Shown here piece after piece: positions 7,467 through 15,426 of a stretch of 43,158 nucleotides of DNA; the first letter of the stretch is position 1, and every line of letters begins with the position of its first letter. Source of the stretch: Enhydrobacter aerosaccus (lineage in GTDB: Bacteria; Pseudomonadota; Alphaproteobacteria; Reyranellales; Reyranellaceae); the NCBI GenBank assembly GCA_903832005.1, contig CAIKZO010000093.1:1-43158 (forward strand), written 5' to 3'. Position numbers and translations under genes: made by a program. Under the pieces are notes generated by a model. It ran no database searches. It had not been told where the DNA came from and worked only from the letters and a program-made list of their open reading frames with translations.

Positions 7467-8714
7467 ATGTTCGACCTTTTGCTGACCAACGCGGCGGTCG
7501 CCACCATGGACGGCGACACGCCTTACGGGCTGGTACCGGACGGCGCGATCGGCGTCACCGGCGGCAAGGTTGTTTTCGTCGGCCGGGCGTCTGCGGTGCG
7601 GGCGGGCGGTGCACGCCGGGTGTGGGACCTCTGGGGCAAGGTGGTGACGCCGGGCCTGGTCGATCCGCACACCCACATCGTCTATGGCGAGGAAGGGCTG
7701 ATCGACTTCGAAGTGCTGTCGCAGGGCGGCCAGCGCTGGGATCTCGAGCCGCGCGGCGGCGGCGTGGGCGCGATGGTGAAGCGCACGCGCGCTCTGTCCG
7801 ACGAGGCGCTCTACGAGGCGAGCCGCGCGCGCATGAGCCGCCTCATCGCCAATGGTGTCACGACCGTCGAGAGCAAGTCGGGCGCGACCCTCGACAAAGA
7901 AGGCGAGCTTCGGCTGATGCGCATCTCGCGCGCGCTCGGCAAGGATTTGCCGGTGACTGTCATCTCGACGTTCCTCGGCGCGCACGGGCTGGCGCCCGAA
8001 TATGCCGGACGGCGCGACGACTATGTCGACTTCATGTGCGCCGAGGTGATCCCAGAGGCGGTGCGGCAGGACCTTGTCGATCAGGTCGACGGCTTCTGCG
8101 ACAAGGTGGGCTTCACCCACGCCCAGATGGGCCGGATGTACGCCAAGGCAAAGTCCTATGGCTTGCCGGTGAAGGCCCATGCCGACCAGTACACCGACTT
8201 CGGCGTGGGCGGACTCGTGGCCAGTCACGGCGGCCTGTCGGCCGATCACCTGGAGTTCGCGTCGCTGGCCTCGGTGCGCGCGATGGCGGAAGCGGGCACG
8301 GTCGCGACCTTGCTGGCGGGCGCACATCTGACGCTCCACGAGACGCGCAAGCCGCCGGTCGAGATGTTCCGTGAGTTCGGCGTGCCGATGGCGCTCGCCA
8401 CCAATTCAAATCCCGTGAGCTCGCCCACGATGTCGCCGGCATCGCAGATGCATCTCGCCTGTTACCTGTTCAAGCTGACGGCTGAAGAGGCGCTCCGTGG
8501 CTTCACGGTGAACGGCGCGCGCGCCCTCGGTCTCTCCGACACGGCGGGCCGCATCGCCAAAGGCAGGGCGGCCGATCTCGCGGTCTGGGACACGAAAGAC
8601 CCGCGCGGCATCTGCTATCCGATCGGCGGCGCGGCCTGCGTCGGCGTGGTGAAGAACGGCGTCGTTGTGCACGAGGCACCGCTGCCGACCTTCGGCCGCA
8701 CGGCGGGAGGCTAG
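7467..8714 (+). CDS. Imidazolonepropionase-like (HutI family) amidohydrolase, altered active site
   Basis: The 415-residue protein aligns by eye along its length with HutI, which opens the imidazolone ring in histidine breakdown. Metal-site motifs seen are DPHTH (His68, His70), KAHADQ (His238) and SADHLE (His261). However, the family's TD-x-NPG motif reads TNSNPV here, with Asn313 in place of the Asp that handles the catalytic water. KSGYGLD reads KSGATLD (139-143), and the Arg-containing segment after the first HTH is not evident. No hutU, hutH or hutG is present. It opens a tight five-gene cluster with an HpaB-like monooxygenase, an ABC importer and a CodA-like hydrolase. A different ring substrate, or a non-hydrolytic role, is inferred. 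Confidence 0.8.
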   Translation: MFDLLLTNAAVATMDGDTPYGLVPDGAIGVTGGKVVFVGRASAVRAGGARRVWDLWGKVVTPGLVDPHTHIVYGEEGLIDFEVLSQGGQRWDLEPRGGGVGAMVKRTRALSDEALYEASRARMSRLIANGVTTVESKSGATLDKEGELRLMRISRALGKDLPVTVISTFLGAHGLAPEYAGRRDDYVDFMCAEVIPEAVRQDLVDQVDGFCDKVGFTHAQMGRMYAKAKSYGLPVKAHADQYTDFGVGGLVASHGGLSADHLEFASLASVRAMAEAGTVATLLAGAHLTLHETRKPPVEMFREFGVPMALATNSNPVSSPTMSPASQMHLACYLFKLTAEEALRGFTVNGARALGLSDTAGRIAKGRAADLAVWDTKDPRGICYPIGGAACVGVVKNGVVVHEAPLPTFGRTAGG

Positions 8715-8718
8715 CGCC

Positions 8719-10158
8719 ATGCCGGCACGTACGGGCGCGCAATTCTTGGAAGGGCTGCGGGGACCGCGCGAGGTGTGGGTCGACGGCGAGCGGGTGAAGG
8801 ATGTCGTCGATCATCCGGCATTGACCGGCGCGGCACATGCCTTGGCCGAAGTGTTCGATCTTCAGCACGCGCACGCCGACGTTTGCCTCGCGCCCGATCC
8901 CGAGACCGGCGAGTCGATTGCCGCGAGTCATCTCGTGCCGAAGAGCCGCGAGGATCTGGCGCGACGACACAAGGCGCTGCGCCAAGTGGCGGAATATTCC
9001 GTCGGGCTGATGGGGCGCACGCCCGACTATATGAACGTCACCTACGCGGGCTTCGCCGGCAGCCCGAACGAGTGGCGCGCGCACGGCAACGAAGCGGGCT
9101 ACGAGCGGCTGGTCGCGTACCAGAAGTTCCTGCGCCGCGGCGACATTGCGCTGACGCACACGATCGTGCAGCCGACCGTCGACAAGGGGCTGGGCGACGC
9201 GCCGCAGCCCGGCAACGAACATGCGTTGCGCAAGGTGGGCGAGACCGCGAACGGTATTGTTGTGCGCGGCGCGCGCGTGCTGGCGACCCTGGCGCCGTTC
9301 GCCGACGAGATCGCGATCTATCCCGCCTTGCCGCTGCCCAAGGGCTCCGACGACTACGCGCTCTCCTTCTGCATTCCGATGAGCACATCAGGCCTGAAGT
9401 TCCTGTGTCGCGATAGCGTCTCCGCCGGCGCCAACCGCTTCGACCATCCGCTGTCGAGCCGCTTCGACGAGCAGGATGCCTTCGTGATCTTCGACGATGT
9501 CGAGGTGCCGCGCGACCGGCTGTTCATCGATTGCAATCTCGCTTCCTACAACAGCGTGATGACCACCAACTGGCCGCCCAACGTCCAGCAGCAGACCATG
9601 ATCCGCGCCTCGGTGAAGCTCGACTTCGCCTGGGGCCTGGCGCTGCGGATGGCCGCCGCCATCAACGCCGCCGATCCGGAGACGATGCGGATGATCGGCG
9701 AGATCTGGAGCTATGCCGAGTTCACGCGCACCGCGATCGTGGCGGCGGAGGCCGAGGCGCGCGAATGGCCGGGCGGGATCTGGACCTGCGCGCCGTCGCC
9801 GCTGCATGCGCTGCGCGCCACCCTGCCGGTGTGGTTCCCGCGGGTGACCGAGATCCTGCGCCTGCTGGGTTCGCACAATGTGTTCGCGACGCCGAGCGCC
9901 GCCCAGATGGCCGATCCCGACCTGCGCAAACTGATCGATCGCTACCTGCCGGGCGCCAAGGGGATGCCGGCCGAAGAGAGAGTGCGCACTTTCCGGCTGG
10001 CGTGGGACTTCGCGGGTTCGGCGCTGGCCAGCCGCAACGAGCAGTACGAACGCTTTTATCTGGCCTCCTCGGCCCGCAACCTGGCGCGTCATCTCACCTT
10101 CGCCGACCGCAGCCGCGCCGACCGGCTGGTGGACCGGTTCCTGAAAGAGCCATACTGA
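8719..10158 (+). CDS. HpaB-family flavin-dependent monooxygenase (large component)
   Basis: The 479-residue protein belongs to the 4-hydroxyphenylacetate 3-hydroxylase (HpaB) family, which uses reduced FAD supplied by a separate reductase to hydroxylate aromatic rings. Recognisable segments are GRTPDYMNVTYAGFAG (about 98-113), ALTHTIVQPTVDK (about 150-162), the FDEQDAFVIFDDVEVPRDRLF block (about 252-272) and a helical acyl-CoA-dehydrogenase-like C-terminal domain. It starts 4 bases after the HutI-like gene and ends 7 bases before the ABC ATPase, so it is part of one operon. No HpaC-type flavin reductase is encoded in the window. The substrate is unknown; a nitrogen heterocycle is plausible given its hydrolase neighbours. 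Confidence 0.87.
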   Translation: MPARTGAQFLEGLRGPREVWVDGERVKDVVDHPALTGAAHALAEVFDLQHAHADVCLAPDPETGESIAASHLVPKSREDLARRHKALRQVAEYSVGLMGRTPDYMNVTYAGFAGSPNEWRAHGNEAGYERLVAYQKFLRRGDIALTHTIVQPTVDKGLGDAPQPGNEHALRKVGETANGIVVRGARVLATLAPFADEIAIYPALPLPKGSDDYALSFCIPMSTSGLKFLCRDSVSAGANRFDHPLSSRFDEQDAFVIFDDVEVPRDRLFIDCNLASYNSVMTTNWPPNVQQQTMIRASVKLDFAWGLALRMAAAINAADPETMRMIGEIWSYAEFTRTAIVAAEAEAREWPGGIWTCAPSPLHALRATLPVWFPRVTEILRLLGSHNVFATPSAAQMADPDLRKLIDRYLPGAKGMPAEERVRTFRLAWDFAGSALASRNEQYERFYLASSARNLARHLTFADRSRADRLVDRFLKEPY

Positions 10159-10165
10159 TCGCTCG

Positions 10166-10915
10166 ATGCCGCGATCGATCGTTTCCTGCCGGGATGTCTC
10201 CAAGCGCTTCGCCAACGGCACCGTGGCGTTGGACGGCGCCACGCTTGAAATCGAGGAGCGCCGGTTCCTGTCGCTGCTCGGTCCCTCGGGCTGCGGCAAG
10301 AGCACCTTGCTGCGGCTGATCGCGGGCCTGGCCGAACCCAGCGTCGGCACGATCTCGTGGGAGGGCGGCCGCGAGGGATTGTCGTTCGTCTTCCAGGAGC
10401 CGACCCTGATGCCGTGGGCGACAGCGCTGGCCAACGTGGCGCTGCCGCTGAAGCTGGCGCACGTGCCCCGCAGCGAAGGCGAGGCGCGGGCGGCGGCGGC
10501 GCTGGCCTCGGTCGGGCTGGCGGGCTTCGAGAATTCCTATCCGCGCGAGCTCTCCGGCGGCATGAAGATGCGCGTGTCGATCGCGCGGGCGCTGGTGACC
10601 AGGCCGCGTGTGCTGCTGATGGACGAGCCTTTCGCCGCTCTCGACGAGATCACGCGCCTCAAGCTCAACCACGATTTGCTCGACTTGTGGCAGCGCGAGC
10701 GGTTCACCGTGGTGTTCGTCACCCACTCGGTGTTCGAGAGCGTGTTCCTGTCGGAGCGCATCGCCGTGATGACGGCCCATCCCGGCCGCGTGCTGACCGA
10801 GATCGACGTTGCCGCGCCCTATCCGCGCGATGCGCACTATCGCACCTCGCCGCTCTACAACGAGCATTGCCGCGCGGTCTCCGCTGCGCTCGAGAAGGCG
10901 ATGTCCCATGCGTAA
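10166..10915 (+). CDS. ABC transporter ATPase, nitrate/sulfonate/taurine (SsuB/TauB) type
   Basis: The 249-residue ATPase is complete: Walker A GPSGCGKST (39-47), Q-loop Gln77 in VFQEP, signature LSGGM (129-133), Walker B LLMDEP (about 150-155) and switch His187 in FVTHS. The sequence style, including the SVFESVFLSERIAVM tail, is that of the NitT/TauT importer group, whose members bring in sulfonates, nitrate, pyrimidine precursors or aromatics. The permease gene overlaps its end by 8 bases. No periplasmic binding protein gene is next to it, so that partner must be encoded elsewhere or be lost. Confidence 0.92.
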   Translation: MPRSIVSCRDVSKRFANGTVALDGATLEIEERRFLSLLGPSGCGKSTLLRLIAGLAEPSVGTISWEGGREGLSFVFQEPTLMPWATALANVALPLKLAHVPRSEGEARAAAALASVGLAGFENSYPRELSGGMKMRVSIARALVTRPRVLLMDEPFAALDEITRLKLNHDLLDLWQRERFTVVFVTHSVFESVFLSERIAVMTAHPGRVLTEIDVAAPYPRDAHYRTSPLYNEHCRAVSAALEKAMSHA

Positions 10916-11681
10916 GACATTGCCGCCGCTGATCCTGGGCCTGCTGCTGTTGGGCGGGTGGGAAGCCGCCGTGGAAATCTTCGCGATCCCGACGTACCTG
11001 TTGCCGGGACCGGTCGCAATCGCGCGCACGCTGGTCACTGACTGGCGCACGCTTGCCGAATCGTGGTGGATCACCATGTCGATCGCGCTGGCGGCCCTCG
11101 CCGCCGCCGTCGTGCTGGGCGTCGGCCTTGCGGTGCTGTTCTCGGCCTCGAAGTGGGTCGAGCGCTCGTTCTTTCCCTATGCCGTGATCCTGCAGGTGAC
11201 GCCGATCGTGGCGATCGCGCCGCTGATCATCGTCTGGGTGAACGACACCATCCTGTCGCTGCTGATCTGCGCCTGGATCGTGGCCTTCTTCCCGATCCTG
11301 TCGAACACGACGCTGGGGCTGAACTCGGCCGACCGCAACCTGGTCGACCTGTTCAAGCTCTATCGCGCGAGCGGCTGGCAACGGCTCGTGCACCTGCGCC
11401 TGCCCGGCGCGATGCCGTACTTCCTTGGCGGTCTGAAGATCTCGGGCGGCCTGTCGCTGATCGGCGCGGTGGTCGCGGAGTTCGTGGCGGGAACGGGCGG
11501 TCAGGCGTCCGGCCTCGCGTATCGCATCCTCGAGTCGGGCTACCAGCTCAAGATCCCGCGAATGTTCGCGGCTTTGGCATTGATTTCGCTTTCGGGCATC
11601 GTGATTTTTCTCGCCCTCAGCCTGCTGTCGCATCTCTGTCTGCGGCGCTGGCACGAGAGCGAGGTGAGGGAGGAGAACTGA
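10908..11681 (+). CDS. ABC transporter permease, SsuC/TauC type
   Basis: This 257-residue inner-membrane protein has about six hydrophobic helices and the cytoplasmic EAA-like coupling loop KLYRASGWQRLVHLRLPGAM (about residues 153-172), followed by PYFLGGLKISGGLSLIGAVVAE, a pattern typical of NitT/TauT permeases. It overlaps the ATPase gene by 8 bases (translational coupling) and is followed by one base and then the CodA-like gene. Together with the ATPase it would import the substrate handled by the flanking enzymes (inference). One permease gene suffices because these systems use a homodimer. Confidence 0.9.
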   Translation: MRKTLPPLILGLLLLGGWEAAVEIFAIPTYLLPGPVAIARTLVTDWRTLAESWWITMSIALAALAAAVVLGVGLAVLFSASKWVERSFFPYAVILQVTPIVAIAPLIIVWVNDTILSLLICAWIVAFFPILSNTTLGLNSADRNLVDLFKLYRASGWQRLVHLRLPGAMPYFLGGLKISGGLSLIGAVVAEFVAGTGGQASGLAYRILESGYQLKIPRMFAALALISLSGIVIFLALSLLSHLCLRRWHESEVREEN

Positions 11682-11682
11682 C

Positions 11683-13041
11683 ATGCCGGTCACCGGCTTC
11701 TTCGCGCCGCCGTCGACGTCGCGCTTTGCGCTGCGCCGCGTGCATGTGCCCAAGAGCCTGCTCACCGACGCAGCGCCCGGGCCTGCCGGTCACGACGATC
11801 TCGTGCTCTGCGACCTGCTGATCGACAACGGAAAGATCGCCGAGGTCGCGAAAGCGGGCACGCTCGACGCCACGCTCGGCCCCGATCTCGACGAGTCGCT
11901 GGTGCTTTCGGGCATGCTCGATGCCCATGCCCATCTCGACAAGGGCCACATCGTCGGCCGCGCGCGCAACATGACCGGCGACCTGACCGGGGCCGCGGCG
12001 GCCTCGGGCCCCGACCGTGCGACGCGCTGGCAGGCCGAGGACGTGCGCCGCCGCCTCGAGTTCGGTATCCGCACCGCCTATGCCAAGGGCGTGGTCGCCA
12101 TCCGCACCCATCTCGATTCGCTGGCGCCGCAGCCCGACATCACTTTTCCGGTGCTGAAGGAGCTGCGCGACAAGTGGGCGGGCAAAGTCGAGCTGCAGCC
12201 CTCGACCATCGTTGCGATCGACGTGTTCCTCGACGAGCGCGGACGGCAGCTCGCCGACATGGTGGCCGACATGGGCGGCAATCTTGGCAGCGGCACGAAG
12301 TTCATGATGCCGGTCTCGTCGCTGGTGCCGCCCGAGTTCGACCAGGCGATGGAGAACGTCTTCAAACTGGCCGAGGAGCGTGGCCTCGACCTCGACCTGC
12401 ATGTCGACGAATCGAGCGACGTCGAGGCACGCACCCTTATCCGCATCGCCCGCATGGCGGTGAAGCGCGGCTTCAAGGGCCGTATCCTTGCGGGCCACTG
12501 CTGCGCGCTGGCGTTGCAGACCGACGAATTCATCCAGGAGACGATGGACGCCTGCAAGGACGCCGGCATCGATATCGTGAGCCTGCCCGCGGTGAACCTG
12601 TACCTCCAGGCGCGCGGCACCACGCGCAAGACCCCGCACTGGCGCGGCGTCACGCTGTTGCACGAGCTAAAGGCGCACGGGCTCAAGGTCGCGATCGGCG
12701 GCGATAATGTACGCGATCCTTTCCATGCGTATGGCGATCACGACATGCTGGAGAGCTTCGCCCAGGCGGTGAAGATCGCCCATCTCGATCATCCGTACGG
12801 CGACTGGATCACGGCGGCGACGTCGATCCCGGCCGATATCATGCAGCTCGGCGACAGATATGGCCGCATCGGCAGTGGCCGCCCGGCTGACTTGATCGTG
12901 TTGCGCGCCCGCGACTACGGCGAGATGCTGTCGCGCTTCCAGTCGGATCGTGTGGTGATCCGCAATGGCAAGGCGATCGACACGACGCTCCCGGACTACC
13001 GAGAGCTCGACGATATCGTTAGAGTGCCTGCTCCCGCATAG
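11683..13041 (+). CDS. Cytosine-deaminase-like amidohydrolase
   Basis: The 452-residue protein carries the metal and catalytic set of the CodA/AtzC branch of amidohydrolases: DAHAHLDKG (His82, His84), LHVDES (His240, Glu243), GHCCAL (His272) and GGDNVRDPF (Asp341). All positions needed for one divalent metal and the proton-shuttling Glu are present, so it should be active. CodA itself deaminates cytosine, while relatives act on isoguanine, creatinine-like rings and triazines. It is the last gene of the five-gene cluster, and its stop lies next to the clpS ribosome binding site. Together with the ABC importer and the HpaB-like enzyme it suggests breakdown of an amino- or oxo-substituted N-heterocycle (inference). 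Confidence 0.85.
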   Translation: MPVTGFFAPPSTSRFALRRVHVPKSLLTDAAPGPAGHDDLVLCDLLIDNGKIAEVAKAGTLDATLGPDLDESLVLSGMLDAHAHLDKGHIVGRARNMTGDLTGAAAASGPDRATRWQAEDVRRRLEFGIRTAYAKGVVAIRTHLDSLAPQPDITFPVLKELRDKWAGKVELQPSTIVAIDVFLDERGRQLADMVADMGGNLGSGTKFMMPVSSLVPPEFDQAMENVFKLAEERGLDLDLHVDESSDVEARTLIRIARMAVKRGFKGRILAGHCCALALQTDEFIQETMDACKDAGIDIVSLPAVNLYLQARGTTRKTPHWRGVTLLHELKAHGLKVAIGGDNVRDPFHAYGDHDMLESFAQAVKIAHLDHPYGDWITAATSIPADIMQLGDRYGRIGSGRPADLIVLRARDYGEMLSRFQSDRVVIRNGKAIDTTLPDYRELDDIVRVPAPA

Positions 13042-13050
13042 GAGTACTCG

Positions 13051-13359
13051 ATGAGCGACATCGACGTCCTGAAGCCGGATACGGTCGCCAAGCCAAAGAC
13101 GCAGCAGCCCAAGCTCTACAAGGTGCTGCTGATCAACGACGACTACACGCCGCGCGAATGGGTCGTGCAGGTGCTGAAGGCGGTGTTTCGCACGTCCGAG
13201 GATCAGGCCTATCGCATCATGATGACCGCGCACCAGAGAGGCGTCTGCGTCGTCGCGACCTACACGCGCGACGTCGCCGAGAGCAAGGCGACCGAGGCGA
13301 TGGACATGAGCCGCAGCAACGGCTTCCCGTTGGCGTTCTCGACCGAGCCCGAAGAATAA
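13051..13359 (+). CDS. clpS: ATP-dependent Clp protease adaptor ClpS
   Basis: The 102-residue protein has a flexible N-terminal tail (about 1-22) and the ClpS core beginning KLYKVLLINDDYTPREWVVQVL, which includes the N-end-rule residue pocket. The next conserved segment is MMTAHQRGVCVVATYTRDVA with the binding-pocket His. ClpS hands proteins with destabilising N-terminal residues to ClpAP. No clpA gene follows, as is common for the second ClpS copy (ClpS2) of alphaproteobacteria; which paralogue this is cannot be decided here. A GGAG ribosome binding site overlaps the stop region of the upstream hydrolase gene. Confidence 0.93.
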   Translation: MSDIDVLKPDTVAKPKTQQPKLYKVLLINDDYTPREWVVQVLKAVFRTSEDQAYRIMMTAHQRGVCVVATYTRDVAESKATEAMDMSRSNGFPLAFSTEPEE

Positions 13360-13370
13360 CGCCGCTCGCG

Positions 13371-14573
13371 TTACTTGAGGCCGGCGCAGAACTCCTGGAT
13401 GCGCTTGCAGCCTTCGCGGAGGCTCTCGATATCCGTCGCGTAGGAGATGCGGAAGTAGGGGCTCATGCCGTAGGCCGCACCCTGCACGGTGGCGACATTG
13501 GCCTCTTCGAGCAACGCCATGACGAAGTCGGTGTCGTTCTCGATCTTCTTGCCCTTGGCCGTGGTCTTGCCGATACAGCCCGCGATGTTGGGGAACACGT
13601 AGAAGGCGCCTTCCGGCTTGTGGCACTTGATGCCCTTGGCCTGGTTCAGCCAGCCCACGACCTGGTCGCGGCGGTTCTGGTAGTCGGCGACGTGGCTCGC
13701 GATGATGTCCTGCGGTCCGTCAAGCGCGGCGGCGACGGCGGCCTGGCCGATCGTCGAGACGCCGGCGGTCGCCTGGCCCTGCATGTTCATCATGGCCGCG
13801 ATCATCGCCTTCGGCCCGCCGGCATAGCCCACGCGCCAGCCGGTCATCGCATAGGCCTTCGAGGCGCCGTTCACGGTCAGCGTGCGATCCTTCAGCCGCG
13901 GCTCGACTTCGGCGAAGGAGCAGTGCTTGCGGCCGTCATAGGTCAGGTGCTCGTAGATCTCGTCGGCCATGATCAGCACCTTGGGATGCTTCAGCAGCAC
14001 CTCGGCGAGCGCCTTGATCTCCTCGCGCGTCATCACCGCGCCGGTCGGATTGTTCGGGAAGTTCAGCACCACCCACTTGGTCTTCTCGGTGATCGCGGCT
14101 TCGAGATCGGCGGGACGCAGCTTGAACTGGTTGTTCTCCGGGCACGACACCGAGACGGGGATGCCGCCGCAGAGCTTGATCTGGTCGGCGTAGCTGATCC
14201 AGCCGGGCGAGGGCACGATCACCTCGTCGCCCGGATTCACCGAGGCCATGGTGGCGCCGAACATGATCTGCTTGGAGCCGTTGGAGATCATGATCTCGTC
14301 GTAGGCATAGTCGAGATTGTTCTCGCGCTTGAACTTGCGCTGCACGGCTTCCTTCAAAGCGCGCGTGCCGTCCTGCGGCGGGTACTTGGTGTCACCGGCG
14401 AGTGCTGCCTTGTAAGCCGCCTCGATCGCGTTGCGCGGCGACATGAAGTCGGGCTCGCCCGACGAGAGGCCGACGATCTTCACGCCCTCGGCACGCAGCT
14501 CGCGCACTTTGCGGGTCATGGCGGCGGACGCGGAAACTTTTACGCTTTTCAGGCGCTCTGCAGGCTCGAACAT
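13371..14573 (-). CDS. aspC: Aspartate aminotransferase (class I, Ib type)
   Basis: The 400-residue enzyme is a PLP-dependent fold-type I aminotransferase of normal length. It shows NFPNNPTGAVM (about 171-181, with the Asn that stacks near PLP), IMADEIYEHL (201-210), the Schiff-base lysine Lys239 in GASKAYAMTGWR, and a C-terminal carboxylate-binding Arg in YFRISYA. It moves amino groups between aspartate and glutamate, and Ib enzymes may also accept prephenate. It converges with clpS; a short TAACGC/GCGTTA hairpin lies between their stops. Confidence 0.92.
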   Translation of the reverse strand: MFEPAERLKSVKVSASAAMTRKVRELRAEGVKIVGLSSGEPDFMSPRNAIEAAYKAALAGDTKYPPQDGTRALKEAVQRKFKRENNLDYAYDEIMISNGSKQIMFGATMASVNPGDEVIVPSPGWISYADQIKLCGGIPVSVSCPENNQFKLRPADLEAAITEKTKWVVLNFPNNPTGAVMTREEIKALAEVLLKHPKVLIMADEIYEHLTYDGRKHCSFAEVEPRLKDRTLTVNGASKAYAMTGWRVGYAGGPKAMIAAMMNMQGQATAGVSTIGQAAVAAALDGPQDIIASHVADYQNRRDQVVGWLNQAKGIKCHKPEGAFYVFPNIAGCIGKTTAKGKKIENDTDFVMALLEEANVATVQGAAYGMSPYFRISYATDIESLREGCKRIQEFCAGLK

Positions 14574-14613
14574 TTCACTTCCCCAAATTTGCGGCGGGAC
14601 AATAGAGGAGGGT

Positions 14614-15039
14614 TCAACCCGATACCAACCCCGCCGCCGCGATTCCCGCTATGCAAACGGCCTCGTCCTCGTCGCCCGTGCCGCCCGAGGCGCCGGCCGC
14701 GCCCAGCACGTTACCGTCCTTGTCCTTGATCAGCACCGCGCCGGTCTGTGGCAGGAACTTGCCCTTGGCGGTCGCCGCCAGGGCGCCGAAGAACTGGGGA
14801 TTCTCCTTGGCCCGGCCCAGCAGCACGCGGCTGGCGGCACCCATCGAGACGGAGGCCCATGCCTTGCCGATGGCGACATCGACCCGGAACATGGTGGCGT
14901 CGTCCTCGCGCTGAACCGACTTGATGTGCCCGCCATCGTCCAGTACGGCCACCGCCAGCGGCTTGATCTTGAGCTGCCGGGCATTGGCCAGGGCGGCCTC
15001 AATGATCTTGTTGGCCTGGGCCAGGGTAAGCTTGGACAT
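14614..15039 (-). CDS. GlcG/HbpS-type heme-binding family protein
   Basis: The 141-residue product matches the GlcG/HbpS (DUF336) family: MSKLTLAQANKIIEAALANA, then PLAVAVLDDGGHIKSVQRED, then KAWASVSMGA and the C-terminal GAAGASGGTGDEDEAVCIAG motif. Members bind heme or small acids, and glcG often sits with glycolate oxidase genes. Here glcD lies 390 bases away on the other strand, so a link is possible but not shown. I chose the ATG at 15039; an in-frame upstream start adds 17 untypical residues. It is divergent from the rpmJ promoter region. Confidence 0.86.
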   Translation of the reverse strand: MSKLTLAQANKIIEAALANARQLKIKPLAVAVLDDGGHIKSVQREDDATMFRVDVAIGKAWASVSMGAASRVLLGRAKENPQFFGALAATAKGKFLPQTGAVLIKDKDGNVLGAAGASGGTGDEDEAVCIAGIAAAGLVSG

Positions 15040-15108
15040 GGGATTCCTTTCGATTCGGGCGGCGAAGATACCCCAAGTTGCTTTAATCATTGGGAAATTT
15101 CACCCCGG

Positions 15109-15144
15109 AATAGGGTTGACGGGGAGCATTTCGATCCCTATTTT
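15109..15144 (+). promoter_or_regulatory. Sigma-70-like promoter of rpmJ, overlapped by an inverted repeat
   Basis: TTGACG (15116-15121) and TATTTT (15139-15144) are separated by exactly 17 bases, a near-consensus promoter. AATAGGG (15109-15115) and CCCTATT (15136-15142) form an inverted repeat that touches both elements, a possible operator. Transcription would begin near 15151 and run into the hairpin at 15165 and rpmJ. Confidence 0.65.
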
Positions 15145-15164
15145 CCGCTCGCTTTAGGAATTCA

Positions 15165-15187
15165 CCCCGGCTCGGCCGGGGCTTTTT
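15165..15187 (+). terminator. Attenuator-like hairpin with U-run upstream of rpmJ
   Basis: CCCCGGC pairs with GCCGGGG across the loop TCG, followed by CTTTTT: an intrinsic terminator in form. No plus-strand gene ends upstream, and the rpmJ start is only 16 bases further on. It therefore lies in the rpmJ leader, just after the promoter, and may attenuate it. Confidence 0.65.
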
Positions 15188-15202
15188 GTTGAGTATAGGG
15201 CC

Positions 15203-15328
15203 ATGAAGATCCGTCATTCGCTTAAGTCCGTGAAGCTGCGCCACAAGGATTGCCGCATCGTTCGCCGCAAGGGCCGCGTCTACATCATCAACAAGACCAA
15301 CCCGCGCTATAAGTGCCGCCAGGGCTAA
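15203..15328 (+). CDS. rpmJ: 50S ribosomal protein L36
   Basis: The 41-residue product [16 protein letters not shown]... ending in [12 protein letters not shown] is ribosomal protein L36, a component of the large subunit. It is the form without the zinc ribbon (C-minus type): only two Cys are present (17 and 38) instead of the C-x2-C...C-x4-H set. Length and the basic composition are normal for alphaproteobacteria. It is monocistronic, with a near-consensus promoter and a terminator-like leader hairpin upstream and a strong intrinsic terminator 34 bases after the stop. Confidence 0.95.
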   Translation: MKIRHSLKSVKLRHKDCRIVRRKGRVYIINKTNPRYKCRQG

Positions 15329-15361
15329 GGCTCGGCGCCCGGGTTTAGGGCAGGAACATAC

Positions 15362-15397
15362 AAAAGCGGCGGGAGCTTCGGCTTCCGCCGCTTTTTT
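15362..15397 (+). terminator. Intrinsic terminator of rpmJ
   Basis: AAAAGCGGCGGGAGC pairs with GCTTCCGCCGCTTTT around a TTCG tetraloop, with the T-run ending at 15397. One G-T wobble lies in the stem. This is the clearest terminator in the window. It separates rpmJ from glcD, which starts 29 bases later. Confidence 0.9.
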
Positions 15398-15426
15398 ATT
15401 TGGCCAATTGGCGTAATGATCGCGCC

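Noticed and set aside
6642..8339. Long minus-strand open frame opposite the GST and HutI-like genes
   Set aside because: Composition is that of a shadow frame and it has no recognisable domain; it crosses the palindrome and two supported genes.
7467..13041. A histidine utilisation (hut) operon
   Set aside because: Only a HutI-like gene with changed active-site residues is present; hutU, hutH and hutG are missing from the cluster.
13158..14729. Plus-strand open frame of about 520 codons opposite aspC
   Set aside because: It reads as the antisense of a complete aminotransferase with Lys239 and has no known motif.
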